A stretch of 64,000 nucleotides of DNA from Torymus aiolomorphi (GCA_036365515.1 CM070876.1:109960810-110024809), one strand, 5' to 3'. Shown: positions 45,556 through 57,393, numbered from the stretch's first letter. Notes: generated from the letters alone by a model not told the origin. Numbers and translations are program-made.

Positions 45556-47219
45556 CCTGGATCTCAGCTTCTACTCGATCGATTTTGACCGGACAGTTCT
45601 CATTTATTTTGTTTTTTTTTGTGTGATTGCGGGTCAAAACTCCGTTTTTTGATTGGGCGGATGTGTTTTCGTTTTATTTCAAATTTTCGATTTTCTCAAA
45701 ACTGTTTTTTGCTTTTTTTTAATGATAGGATCGAGATATTTGAATCGGATAGACAGCATTCGAAAGAGAATTAAATTACCTATGTTTTCTAAACAAAAAT
45801 ATTTCAAGCTACCTCGGTTCTTTTGTTATTAACAAAAACGTGTTTTTTTTTTAAAGCTTATAACTCCCAAACTAAACGGTCAATTTTTTTGAGAAAAATC
45901 ATCATAATGCAGAATATAAATAGCTATAATCTGTAAAAATTTTAATTCATTTTGTTGGTTAGTTTTTTAGAAATAAATTGAAGAATGAAAAAAATGAGTT
46001 TTGTATGTCCAACGATTACAGGAGTAAAATTAACTTAATCGCTTTAAAATTCTTTGTAGAGATAGATTTTGGATAGTTCTCGGTCTAGTATCTGAATAAA
46101 TAAATAAATAAATTTAATTATAATTATGCCATAAATTTTTTCAAAAATTACAAATTTTGTTATAAAAAATTAATTAAAGGAATCAACAATTAAGTTTGAG
46201 GAAGCTACGGGACAATGAATTGGCAGCGGTTTGTTACTGGCGTAAGCTTTCAAACTTTCCTGTGGATGAAATGATCCCAAGTTTGAAATGGATACTTCTA
46301 AAATGCATAATTCTCTAATCAATGTAGGGATTTTTGATCTGTTAAAAAAACATTTTTTTGTGCATTTTGCATTCATTCTAAAAATTTTTTTTTTATTTTT
46401 TCAAAATTGTACGGATGTAAAAAATTTTCATGATATTCAATCCTAAATCCCTGCAATGATAAGGAAACTATACTATTCAGAAGTTCTCACTTCAAATTTG
46501 AAGTCAGTTCATCCGCAGGATCACCAAAAACCTTGCAGCCGGTGAGCCTATTTCATTAAAAACCTTATATATACCATTATAATAACTCGTAATGCATGAA
46601 AATATTCAAAATATGCCACCCTTGTTATTGATATTGATTCTTATCTTTATACCGGTTAAAGGAAGGAGTTTGGCATTGAATTCCTTCCGTAGAATTTTAT
46701 TTGTCTCGATATTTATTAACCTAGAAAATAAAATCAAATTTTAGTTATTTTATAACATTTTGGCTATACATGCATTAATTTACATATTTAATTTATCTTA
46801 GATAATTATCGTTTTTTTCGCCCTAGGTTAAGCTTTTATGTATGTCTTGTTGCCAGTGGTCCCCTTAACGTCATCTGTCAAGCCCATGGTCCCATGGTAG
46901 TCGCAGGATGTGGCTGTGAATCAGTGTTTTTGCCTAGAAATCACTGAAACACATACAATATATTTTTTAATTTTTGGTTTAAAAAACAATAGTATAAAGA
47001 AACTTGATAAATTTACTTTAACAAAATAAAAGTAAAAAAGAAATTTTAAAAATATAATACACGTATATATGGGTAACTTCATGTCAACTGTTCAGCTCAA
47101 AATTTTAAAATTTGCTCAAAATTTTTTTACTCATACCAAATTAGCACCAAAACACAAATATAAAGTTTTAGAGCAAAATATGCAATCGTTCAAAAGTAAT
47201 AATTAATTATTCTGCGCAA
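45241..47219. other. AT-rich spacer with one GT microsatellite
   Basis: No gene recognised. A (GT)16 tract is at 45521-45552, flanked by a conserved-looking block (GGATCTCAGCTTCTACTCGA then TCGATTTTGACCGGACAG). It may be a microsatellite-bearing dispersed repeat. (AAAT)n-like AATAAATAAATAAATAAA occurs near 46095. Confidence 0.55.
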
Positions 47220-48210
47220 AACATCCATTCGCAAGAAGAACTGCTAGAACGCGAAGTAGGCATTCGCGTAACTCTCGTGCGTGAGGAGAACTTTTTGCGA
47301 CCGAGTAGAACCTGCATGTAACACCTGGGCGTATGAAGAACTGTTCAAAGGCGAGGTGGGGCCGCGCGAATCACCCATGTGCGAGGAGGATTGCTCGCGG
47401 CCGAGGCGAGCCCGAACGTAGATCTCGCGTATAAAGACAACTGCTCAGTACGAAGCGGGCCTAGGCACAAAACAGTGCTACGAAGAAGGCTATCGCATAC
47501 GAAGAGAGCTGGGCGCCGCAACACCCATATTCGAAGCGAGAACGCGCATTACATTTATGCGCGAGAAGAACTGCTAGGACGCGAAGCAGACCCTCGCGAA
47601 ACCATCGTGCGCGAGGGCGAACTATTTACGATCAAGCTGACCCTGTGCGTAACACGCGAGCGTAATCTATTCGAACGCGAGCGTACCGCTCGCAACGCAG
47701 GGGCTTGCATGAGAGGATAACTATGAAGGAAACAGTGCACCTGCTTGCGTCCATGGTGAGCCCATATGTGCCGCTCGCGTGCCAGAGGAACGAAGAGGGC
47801 CCGTGCGAAGCACTCGTGTGCGAGGATAATCGATCGAATACGAAGCGAGTTCGTGCGCAGCACCCTTACGCCAGGGGAATGCTTCTGCCCGAGGGTCAGC
47901 GCTCGCGCATGAGGAGAATGCTGGGGACCAGGATACAACGCGAGGAAAACGCTGGCGTTCCAGGATCAGTGCGCGTCCACGAATGGAAGCGCGTGACGAG
48001 CGCTGGCACCCGAGGATCAGCGCGCACGTGCGAGGTGTAGCACGAAAGAAGCGCTAACGCTCGAGGATCAGCGCGAGATGAAAGAAGCAGGACCGCGCGA
48101 AGCAATCGTGCGCGAGGAGAATTGCTCGAATACGAGGTGGATCCGTGCGCATCACTCTTGCGCCATGGAAGTGCTTGTATCCGAGGATCAGCGATTGCGC
48201 ATGAGGGAAT
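47220..48210 (+). repeat. GC-rich satellite, left part
   Basis: Degenerate tandem repeats rich in CG, with words such as GCGCGAGGAGAACTGCTCG, CGAGGATCAGCGCG and AGAATGCTGG. From 47220 to ~47800 the period is near 57-60 bp. From ~47905 it is a longer unit of roughly 265-295 bp that matches 53778-54310. Open frames here (for example 47379-47720 and 47705-48040) are by-products of CG-rich, stop-poor repeats. The array is cut at 48210 by LINE B2 and resumes at 53778. Confidence 0.85.
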
Positions 48211-48243
48211 AGATAGATAGATAAACCTTTATTCTGCCTTAGT
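48211..48243 (-). terminator. LINE B2 3' end: AATAAA and (ATCT)n tail
   Basis: On the minus strand GGCAGAATAAAGGTTTATCT is followed by CTAT repeats. AATAAA and a short microsatellite tail are typical of CR1/L2-type 3' ends and mark where reverse transcription primed. Confidence 0.8.
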
Positions 48244-48523
48244 GGCAAAAATATAAATAATAATGTATTTATAAATACATTAAAATAAAAATAAATAAAA
48301 ATACATAAATACCACATAAATATTAAATTTAATATAAATACATTAGATACAATATATATTGTAGAAAATAACAATTCTTTGTGTATAGATATATAAAAAT
48401 ATAAAAATATAGATAAATTTAACTTTGGTCAAGGTGCGAAAGCAAGAACTAGAAAATACTAGTACAATTATCAGTAGATAAATGACTTTAAATAATATCA
48501 CAAGTTTAGGCCAAGTGGCCAAG

Positions 48524-48866
48524 CAGCGTTGGTTTATCCAAAAGTCTACGCTCATAGTTCATGACTGTAGACGAGTGGCGCCACAAGGCCATATCATTGA
48601 AACTCATACGCGAGTATGAATAAAATTTGAAATTTTGTCGAATGAGCTATTTATAAATAATCCTTTTTGAATTTAAATAATCCATACTCATTGCAAAAAT
48701 AAAAAAAGGAATTATTTATGAATTAAACGTGAGCTGGCGTGAGCTCATTCAACAACATTTCAAATTTTATTCATATTCATGCATGAGTTTCAATGGTATG
48801 ACGATGTGACGCCACTCGTCTACAGTCGTGAACTATGAGCGTAGACTTTTGGATAAACCAACGCTG
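48524..48866. mobile_element. 343-bp hAT-type MITE with 8-bp TGGCCAAG target duplication
   Basis: The ends read CAGCGTTGGTTTATCCAAAA and its reverse complement. The arms continue with GTCTACGCTCATAGTTCATG and CTGTAGACGAGTGGCG. TGGCCAAG directly flanks both ends (48516-48523 and 48867-48874). An 8-bp duplication and a CAG-type tip fit hAT elements. No ORF. It sits in the 3' untranslated region of LINE B2 and is therefore younger than that copy, or was carried by its source. Confidence 0.85.
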
Positions 48867-49012
48867 TGGCCAAGTCTAGATCTCAAAATAAGTCTTGCCG
48901 ATATATAAGTTATCACAGATTTAGGCCTAAAGACCTTGTCAAAATTAAGTAATCACAGACAATAAATAAATGTGGATACAATGCCAACGCTAGCTACCTC
49001 CAGATAAGGGAG

Positions 49013-51766
49013 CTAAAGATCAAGATCGAAGCGATGTTGATGCACCGCCCTTTTGGAGGAGAACAAAAATGGAGAGTGTCACAGGGCAGAAGGAAAGGAA
49101 TTCCAGAAACGAGCCCCATGAACCTGGAAGGCTCCGGCACCTGCCTCTGTTCTCACGGCTGGAATGCTAAGCTCAGGTGGAACACCCCTACAGGTGAGTC
49201 TAGGGTTATGCTCGTGAAAGAACGGAGCAAGATATTCTGGCTTTTGCAACATTTTAATTTTATAGAGAAGAATTGCTTCGAAATAGAATCTGCAAGAGTC
49301 AGACTTGAGCCAGCCAAGACGCCTCCTGTAAGGAGTGATGTGCTCATCCCTCCTAACCCCAAAAATGTATCTCTAGGTACACCACAGTACAGTAGTTCGG
49401 ATGGGGTTGGACTAAGGAGTCGACTAGCCTTCTGCGGAGAACCTCGGTGGTACAATCCCTAATAAACCGCAAGCTGTATAGGGATTTATTGACTTTCTTC
49501 GTAATAGAGTCAACTTGCGATTTCCAAGTTAATTTACTGTCAAGTATAACCAAGGCTCACAACCGAATCACTGAAAGGGACGTACACCCCGTCCTTCATC
49601 TCAACACCTGCCAATTTCCTGTTCTCAATCTCAGTATTGAGACCATTGACGTTTCTAATCGAACCAAAAAATATTGCTTTAGTCTTGGCAGGGTTGAGAC
49701 GCAGGCCAGAGCCTCCGGCCCATCCAGCTATCAACCGCGCCGCTTCGGACAGCCCAGCCACTCCCTCCATGAATTTATCTTTGGTGGTGTGCAGATAAAT
49801 CTGAAGGTCACCTGCGTAAAATAGATGTTTGATTGTTTGACCGTCGAGTAGGGCTTGCAGGTTATTGACATATAAGCTAAACAGCAGGAGCCCCAGGACG
49901 GAACCCTGTGAAACACCCAGATTGGTTTCCAACCAATCCGAATATCCGTTTTTGTTGGAAATAACCATCTGGGATCGTCCTTGCAAGTAAGATTTAATCC
50001 ACCGGAGAGCCATCCGTGAGAACCCCAGCCGCCAGAGCTTAGATAGTAACTAAGTCGGTGAGATGGTGTCAAATGCTTTGCTAAAATCAAAAAGTGGCAA
50101 GAGCGTCACCTTTTTCCTGTCGATGGCCATGCATACATCGTCAGTCAGCTTGAGTAGAGCAGTCTGTGTACTGTGATCTTTTCTGAATCTGGCCTGGAGG
50201 GGATCCATGATATTATTTTTATTTAAGTACTCCATGATTTGGGCATGGGCAACCTTTTCGAGCACTTTCGACAGGAAGCAGAGGAGTGCAACAGGACGGA
50301 AGTCACTAAGATTCTCTGGATTTGCATTCTTTTTTAGAGCACTCAACTGCGCCTGTTTCCAGAGATTCAGGAAGACCCCCTAAGCGAAAGAGGAGTTAAA
50401 TAGTTTAACAATGAAGTCGCCAATGATTGGGAGAGCCTTAACGATTACCTCTTGGGGAACTCCGTCCACTCCCCTTTCCTGGGAGGAGAAGTGCGAGATG
50501 GCAAGGACCACGTCATTCAAATTGACTGGGCTAAAGGACGCTCTTCACTAGCAGATAAAATAATGTCCATTGCATCTTCCAGGTTTTCAAGGGGAGAGAG
50601 AGAAATTACCGCGAAGTGCTGGTTTAGCTCACCCGGCGTGAAGCCGTGAAAGTCCTCCTCTTTTCGCTTTGAGACGAGACCGAGGTTGCGCATTTCCTTC
50701 TAAATATTCCTGTTATCATAAACAGCGCCAGAAAGATGGTTAATAAGGAAGGTATTCCTCTCTTGAGCTGAGCGCACATCGATCTCATTGCAGAGTCGAA
50801 GAAACTCGTCCAGCAGCTCAGCTCGCCCAGTACGTTTATAGCGTCTGTGCATAGCATTGCGCTTATCGACGAGTTGCCTCAGCTCAGGTCCAAACCAAGG
50901 AGCATACTTTTTATTGGGGAAAACCATTTTGATTGGTGCCAGTTGATCAATGACAGAAAATAGATTTATATCAAGAGATTGTGAAGCTCCCTCCAGATCC
51001 GATTCAATAGAATTCATGGCCGTCCAATCGCAGCACGACAGCAGATCTATGAGAGAGATTGAGCAATGCCCATGTAGTCGCGATAAATAAGACTTCGGAA
51101 GAGTCGGAGTAAAGATATCGATTGTGACAGCGATATTACAGTGTTTGCCGAAAATGGGCAGCCATTCATTCTGAAAGTCTAGCACAGTGTCGTTTACGTG
51201 AGACATGATCAAGTCGATCCATTAGTGTGACCCACGTTTGAGATTATAGTGCGTGGGGCCATGGCGGACTAACTATAGAGATAACTCCTCAGTTAGATGC
51301 TTGATAGTGTTAGCGTCGCCGGACTCAGATAACATGTCGGCATTCAGATCTTCCATGATGATTTTATGGCGAAAATCACCGTTAAGATCACGCAATATGG
51401 TAAACAGATCGGAGTTTTGTTCCATGGGGACATGTGGTGGTCTGTAAATAACCCCAATCAGAACTGGAGGAGAGCTACCCTGCTGCATGCTGCAAAATAA
51501 ATATTCCGGGATATTAGGCAAGCCGAGGCCTTGCGCGTCTCGGAAACTGCTAATCTATTAATTTTAAGTCCGTCACGCGCGAACAGAGTAACTCCACCTT
51601 CATTCGAATTGCGGTCCTGCCTGATTACTAAGTAGTCCGGGACCCGAATGAGACTGTCATCCACGACCGGGCCCAGCCATGTCTCAGCAATTCCAAAGAT
51701 GCCATAGGAGGAATGTTCAGCGAGGAAGAGGCGAAGTCCCCCAATGTGAGCTCGTATAGAGTTCAC
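49013..51766 (-). pseudogene. LINE B2 ORF2: endonuclease and reverse transcriptase, broken
   Basis: The endonuclease is seen as MNSIRAHIGGLRLFLAEHS and IFGIAETWLGPVVDDSLIRV (51766-51460), GVIYRPPHVP and IMEDLNADMLSES (51521-51273). The linker APWFGPELRQLVDKRNAMHR is at ~50880. The RT has LSALKKNANPENLSDFRPV, LLPLFDFSKAFDTI (50346-50050), LGVSQGSVLGLLLFSLYVN and FYAGDLQIYL (50013-49540), where the catalytic ADD reads AGD. The thumb has LDSKLTWKSQVDSITKKVNK, and the C-terminus with FWNSFPS ends in FDLDL near 49013. It has at least five frame changes or stops. Confidence 0.85.
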
Positions 51767-51829
51767 AATAAGGAATCCCGCCCTAAGGGAATTCCTCTTC
51801 CCCGACCCGTTTTCCTCGGGCGAAACAGG

Positions 51830-53400
51830 TCAGAATGGTGCCGCCGAGTTGCTTGTCAGTCCGACCTCCGGACTGTCCAGTGCCATAGCGTTCGTGTTAC
51901 TGTCCGCGGTGTATGTCGTGAGTGACCGTCGTCTCTTGGAGATGGATTGACACGCCGTTTGAATGGTTTGAAGATCGGCAACAGACGCAAATACATGTAC
52001 GCCTCCCTTGCGACTGGCGAGAAATCTACCGCCGGCATGACAGACATATTTGAAGCCCAGCCCCAGTGCAATGGATTTCAGACTTTTGAATAGTTGGAAT
52101 TTGTCGTGAGGCAACGACTCGTTAATGTATATTTTGTGTCCGGGCATGCAGAGCGATAAAGACTGACCAAGCAGCTCGGGGTTAATATCGTTGGTGTTCA
52201 GATAATTACTAGTGAGCGCACGCTTGGCCCGCATGACATCTCTAACCAGTCCCGCCCGGGAGCTTAATCACATAGGACGGTGGCGCTCGCCCTCCCGAAG
52301 TCGACCCAGAGCCCTCTCCCGTTAGATCTTTCCTACCCTTGGGTGGGTCGCGGGGTTTGAGAACACGGCCAGCAACGTTTTCCCGTTCAAAAAACGGGAG
52401 AACGGTACTGAGCACCGCAAAGGTAACGTCCTTTAGGACCTCGTTAGAGGTTTTCACATCTTTCTTTAAAACTCCATGAATAATTACCTCGCAGCCCTCA
52501 GCACATTCGTCGCTGGATTTCGCGGCCCAAGACCCACGTCGCGACTTGGGACAGGAAGTAGCCAAAGATGTGCTGGAACATGATTGAGGGGAAATGGCGC
52601 CGACATTATTAGTATCTTCCCTCAGAGCACGGAGATCAGTACACAGATTCTTAATCTGCTCTTTCGTGAGCTTATTTTCTTCTATCCGCAGTTCCTCCAG
52701 CTGGGAGATATACTTATTTGTTAATTCCTGCAAAGCCGAAATCTGCGTCACCAAATCTCTGTTCTCCTCTGCTACTGGCGCAGAAGATGAAGATTTATTG
52801 GCGAACGCTTGATTGTCATTCGTGAAGGATTTTATTTCGCGGAACTGCCCCTAGAGCATATTAAAGGTGTTGCAGGTGTGTTGCTGCTTGTCGAGCTGTT
52901 GAATAGTCCTCCGATGTGGCTGCTACGGGATGCGTTTATGCTGCGACTATTTGTGTCTGCAGGAAGTCCAGAAAACGCAGGGGGCTCCTGCATGCAGTTT
53001 GAATCTCGCACCGGTGGAGCCCCTTTCACGCTAGTCACGCTGCTCTCGAGCGCAAGTGTCGAGTTGAATGGCGAGCGAAGGAGGGGCGACTCGCACGTGT
53101 GGGAGCGGTGTAGAGCCCGCGCTCGCTCGTGCCTGCGGCTTTGTAGTGGTGAGTAGCGGTGGGGGCCCCGCGCTCATTCGCGCCTGCTGCTTCGATGTGT
53201 CGGGGAACGGTTGGAGGCCCGTACTCGCTCGCCCCGTCTGTTTCACGCCGCGCAGGGAGGAGTTGGGCAAAGCACGCGTGCTCGCTTGAGCTGCCAACGA
53301 CCGTTTGGAGTTGTTGCGGCAATTACCACAGGGCGCGTCTTTCTTTTTACCCGAGCAGCGTGTGTAGAAACGAAGCAGACATGACGGACTTAGCTGCTGG
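51830..53400 (-). pseudogene. LINE B2 ORF1: coiled coil and FP-C-like domain, broken
   Basis: Homologous to the ORF1 at 7605-9336. An N-terminal low-complexity part (53322-53035, 53038-52832) has Ser/Asn-rich SSTSSNTPATP. The coiled coil is at 52754-52600 (ISQLEELRIEENKLTKEQIK). Then CAEGCEVIIHGVLKKDVKTS and FAVLSTVLPFFERENVAG, and after a stop/frame change near 52238 the FP-C-like part NYLNTNDINPELLG, KIYINESLPHDKFQLF and FKYVCHAGGRFLASRKGG. This copy retains the GGRFLASRK end that is damaged in B1. The PHD-like finger is not clearly readable near 53400. Confidence 0.75.
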
Positions 53401-53732
53401 GCTCATACTGAGGATTTAAATAATTGCACCGGTGTGATGGCGCTGCCGCTACCGGCCTGACCAACTATGAAGCAGGGCAAGATACACTAGATCCAGTTGA
53501 AGTGCCGCCTCGCTGCTCGATTCTAGCCTCTACAGGTAACGTAAGGAAAATGGTCTCCCCGGCTCAAAATAAGAAGCCATGTAGTCAACACTCCTTGCAG
53601 ATGGAGCCTGCAGGAGGCCAAACAAGTCTGCAACAGTTCAGACTCGCAACGAGCCGGTAAGTAGATGAAAATCACGCATGAATTCGGAGCGATCCGACAG
53701 GTGTGCGAGTGCTGCACGTACCTGAGAGAGAC

Positions 53733-53734
<2 letters not shown>

Positions 53735-53776
<42 letters not shown>
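53735..53776 (+). repeat. (CT)n tract at the LINE B2 5' end
   Basis: About 42 bp of CT on the plus strand, lying between unique LINE B 5' sequence (ACGTACCTGAGAGAGACGG; on the element strand CAGGTACGT follows) and the satellite. It lies inside the target duplication, so it arrived with the element. Confidence 0.9.
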
Positions 53777-53777
<1 letters not shown>

Positions 53778-53778
<1 letters not shown>

Positions 53779-54800
53779 GGAATGTTGGCGCCCGGGACAC
53801 AAAGCGAGGAAAATGCCGGCACTCCAGGATCAGCGCACGCCCTGTCACCTGAGGACCAGCGCGCGTGTGTGGTGTAGCGCGAGAGAAGCGCTGGCACTCG
53901 ATCAGTACGAGAGGAACGGAGCAGTCCCGCCCGAGGCACTCGTGCGCGAGGAGAATTGTTCGAATACGAGGCGATTTCGTGCGCAACACTCTTGCTCCAG
54001 GGAAGTGCTTGTGCCCGACGATCCGCTCAAGCATGAGGAGAATGCTGGCGCCCTGATCAGAAGGCGAGAAAATGCTGGTGCTCCTGGATCAGCGCTAGCA
54101 CCCGCGGATCAGCGCGCGAGCGTGAGGTATAGCGCAAGAGAAGCGTTGACGCTCGAGCATCAGCGCGGGAGGAACGAAGTAGGCCTGCGCGAAGCACTCG
54201 TGAGCGAGGAGAATTGCTCGAGGCGAGTCCGTGCGCAACACTCTTGTGTCACGGTAGTGATTGTGCCCGAGGATGAGCGATCGCGCATGAGGGGAATGCT
54301 GGCGCCTGGGACACAACGCGAGGAAAATGCTGGCCCTCCAGGATCAGCGAGTGCTCACGAGTTGGAGCGTGTGACGCGCTCTGGCACGCGAGGATCAGCG
54401 CTCGCGCGTGTGGTGTAGCACGAGAGAAGCGCTGTCCCCTGAGGATCAGCACGAGAGGGAAGTGCTTTTGCTCGACGATCAGCGGTCGCGCATGAGAAAC
54501 AATGCGTGGGAAGAGCTGGCACTTGGGGAAAAGAATGTGCGCGTGAGGGGAAGAGCGTGGAGATCGCTGACGAGCAAGGGAAAGAGCATCGGGAGCGCTG
54601 GCGCTAAAGGGGAAGGCGCGTGCGCGTGGGGAGCGCTGGCGCTCGAGGGATTCCCTTCGGACTCGTGATACATCCCTGGCGTACTAGGGATATCTCTGGT
54701 GTGTGTGTGGTATCCCTGGCCCGCATGGTGTAGCGCTAGCGTACGAGGGAAACGCTCACCGCGCAAGAACCAGTTATTGCGCGCGAAGTGAGAAATTCGT
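53778..54800 (+). repeat. GC-rich satellite, right part, ~265-bp unit
   Basis: Tandem units begin near 53777, 54030 and 54294 with GGGGAATG(C/T)TGGCGCC. Each holds AACGCGAGGAAAATGCTGG, CAGGATCAGCG, GTGTAGCGCGAGAGAAGCGC, GCACTCGTGCGCGAGGAGAA and GTGCGCAACACTCTTG. The repeats degrade after ~54480. Multiple long frames on both strands are artefacts of CG-rich repeat. Confidence 0.88.
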
Positions 54801-55770
54801 ATGCTAATGTCTTGAAGGGCTATGAGAGCGTGATTTTTATGAATATACTTCATTACTATATCATAATTTGTATTAAAATACGATTGCTTGATCCAACATA
54901 ATCTCCATTCGGAAAATATTGTAGATAAATCTACAATATTTATATACCATATATTTAATTGCAGTTTACAATAAATAGAGTAAAGTAAAAATAATTGGAT
55001 TGATATACATATAATAATACATCAAAAAGAAAATAATAAATTATTTTTGTAGATATGTAATAAATCATTTCTCAATTGAGTAAGTATATAAAATAATGAT
55101 TTCATTTTTATTGCTACTTACTTGAAAGTCATTTAATAACAGTATTCGAAATAAAAAGAATACTTTTAATTTTACATAATAATATTAAATTACTTTCCTG
55201 AAGGGTTTTGAAAAGGTCTTCTTAAATAATAATAACATAATAATAATAGTCATTTATTGTAAATGGATTACAAACAGTATTACAAATCACATCAATTTAA
55301 AGCGCCTTCCGATACAATAATTTGGATTTCAAATAAAATAAATTTTAAATATCGTGTACATGTAGCCAACTAGTGTTTCTTAGTCTACAAAATAAAACAT
55401 TCCAGAGATATCACAATTTTTTCTTAAAACTAATATAACTGAATAGTAAGTCAAACAGTGTAATTTGTGATATCACAGGTAAAAATGAATAGAAGAAATT
55501 AGTTGAATAGTGTATGGTACATGAGAAATGACTATTTCGTTAGTTAAAAATATAAAACATCGCTGACAGAGTCAGGTCGTAAAAATAGTTGAACTAAAAT
55601 AAACAGCAAAAATAATACTTGCAATAATTATCTCACTCTTACACTCATCATTCACACTAGTAAATACATTCTTGACATACCAATTTAAGTAAAGTATTTC
55701 AAAAACTTTTGTGTTTAGTGGAAAATAACATTTCAGATATTCATTTTCAATTTAGATATTCTTGTGCCGC
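54801..55770. other. AT-rich spacer, nothing recognised
   Basis: No coding frame. ATAATAATAACATAATAATA occurs near 55235, followed by CATTTATTGTAAATGGATTA, possibly an old retroelement tail. The left edge of the gypsy LTR cannot be placed exactly because the 3' LTR is outside the window. Confidence 0.5.
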
Positions 55771-55779
55771 TACACTGTC

Positions 55780-57370
55780 ATTTCACCCACTGTGTGGGAT
55801 TGAGGTCACGCAAATAAAACACGATTGAATTCCGATTGGAATATTACACAGTTTATTGTGAACTATTGTAATGGACGAATTTTTCGTCCATTTACGCGAA
55901 TAATTATGTTTTTTGTCAGGAAATGCATAAAAGACGAAATAGAGATGAGAGAAGAAAGAAGAGCAGCAGATAAAGAGAGAGGGACATCGAGAGAGGAAGG
56001 GAGAGATGGGCTGAGGAAGAAGGCGGGGGCAAAAGCAGAGGGACCAAACGGATTGGAGAGTTTTAGAGCCATGGGAGGTCAAACAAATCAGACACGTGCG
56101 GTTAACCGAAACGGCGGAAAGCAAGAGGGAGAGAGGTACCGCGGCACGTGCGGCTGGGGAAAAATCAACACCAGCTACACTACACTACCGAAATTTATGA
56201 GACGGGCAATAAAAAGGAAGAAGAGGAGCAATTAAGATGACACTGGACCGGGCGCACAGACGTTTTTTTTCTATGCAGGGAAGAACTGACTTGAAAAGAT
56301 AAGTCAAGACCCATGTATGGCTATACTGCGCAGCCTCGAATTTCCAAGAATGAGGAGGACCACTGATACGAGCCAGAAGAGGGACACACGGCGTTACGAC
56401 GCAGAATGGGTCAGCAAAGCGTTTCCCTTGACACCCGAAACTTACGAGATAAGGGGGACGCTGCGTACACGGATGCACTGCGCATGCAGCCTCGCGGATT
56501 TTTCTCCAGGACAGGGATAGATAGAGAGAGAGAGAGAGTTTCCAAGAAGAGGGCTCTCTGACATTTTTATGCTTTCCTCTATTACGAGAAAATGAAAGAT
56601 AGCGGGAGGTGGGAGTTAGCCTTCTGCGCAGTTTCCCACCAAAGGGGAAACACAAGTTTTCCCCCAAAAACAAAAGAGTTTCGCGCTATATAAAGGGCCA
56701 GCAAGTGGGCCTCAATAGCTCACTCTTTTTCTGAACTTCTGCGAGGACGAAGCTCTGCCCGACGGACCATCAACGCCACCGACGCTGCCCACGGCGAAGC
56801 GTTGCCCGTGCCACGTCCGACTTAGAAGTTACCACGACGAGAGCCGCCGACTCTGCGCCACGGAGAAGTACTGCCCGTGCTTACGACTGACCGATATCGC
56901 AGGGATCCGATTTCGTCAGGACGCTTACTGTGAGCCATCAACACCCGCCTTGATGCAACGACCTGCTGGGAGACCACCCGCCGAGAAGGAGCTCACCATC
57001 GCAGCACTGAACCACCGATCTTCAAGGCGACGTTTCCCGAGCGGCCGACAATTGCGTTAGACATTAAGGTACATTATGTAATTTGAATTTCGGGGTTATT
57101 TAAGTAAATATCATAATCAGACTAGTAAATTTGCATTGTATTCTTTCCTCCGCTACAATAAAGGCGAAGCGCTCTCGAGCGCCGGCCTGTAGCAAAGGGA
57201 GGTAAAGTCCTCCGACCCTACCTCCTTCGGTCTCCGTAACCTGGTCAGGCATAGCGCTTTCGGGCGTTGGCTAAAAGACAGGGAGATCCGGCACGCCCCA
57301 TAGGAGGCCTGCTAGACGGATAGCTGTATGTTTGGATTCCGACGTAACAGGTATCTAAATATATAAGTTA
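55780..57370 (+). repeat. 5' LTR of the gypsy element (limits approximate)
   Basis: The right edge is set by the primer site at 57376. The left edge is a guess at the sequence change near 55780. It contains a TATA box (56687), an AATAAA (57157-57162) and no convincing gene. At ~1.6 kb it is long for a gypsy LTR. The open frame at 55825-56235 is Arg/Lys/Glu-rich, matches nothing I know and is probably chance. Confidence 0.6.
56687..56695 (+). promoter_or_regulatory. LTR TATA box
   Basis: TATATAAAG in a local GC-containing context. Transcription would begin about 25-30 bp downstream, near CTCAATAGCTCACTC (56710-56725). AATAAA follows at 57157, giving a plausible U3-R-U5 order. Confidence 0.65.
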
Positions 57371-57375
57371 TTAAC

Positions 57376-57393
57376 TGGTGCATCGGCCGGGAA
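57376..57393 (+). other. Primer-binding site complementary to tRNA-Gly
   Basis: TGGTGCATCGGCCGGGAA is the exact complement of the 3' end of animal tRNA-Gly (…TTCCCGGCCGATGCA plus CCA), 18 of 18 as I recall that tRNA. It begins minus-strand DNA synthesis. It lies a few bases after the LTR, as expected. Confidence 0.8.

Larger units (their letters stand above)
48211..53777 (-). mobile_element. LINE B copy 2 (B2), CR1-like, inserted in the GC-rich satellite
   Basis: The 3' end is at 48211 with the tail CAGAATAAAGGTTTATCTAT then (CTAT)n. The 5' end is near 53777, immediately inside a CT/AG tract. The short duplication GGGAAT flanks it (48205-48210 and 53778-53783). Satellite sequence on the left (CGCATGAGG) and right (GGGAATGTTGGCGCC) joins as in intact satellite units (for example at 54285-54309), so the insertion limits are secure. 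ORF1 and ORF2 are both broken. A hAT-type MITE lies in the 3' untranslated region. Confidence 0.9.

Noticed and set aside
47379..48040. Long GC-rich open frames
   Set aside because: Frames occur on both strands, overlap each other and follow the satellite period. No protein-like motif.
53823..54668. Long frames in the right satellite part, including one of 201 codons
   Set aside because: Same reason: stop-poor CG-rich tandem repeat. The 'protein' repeats with the DNA unit.
55825..56235. 136-codon Arg/Glu/Lys-rich frame in the LTR
   Set aside because: Low-complexity purine-rich DNA inside U3, no family resemblance and no conserved start context.
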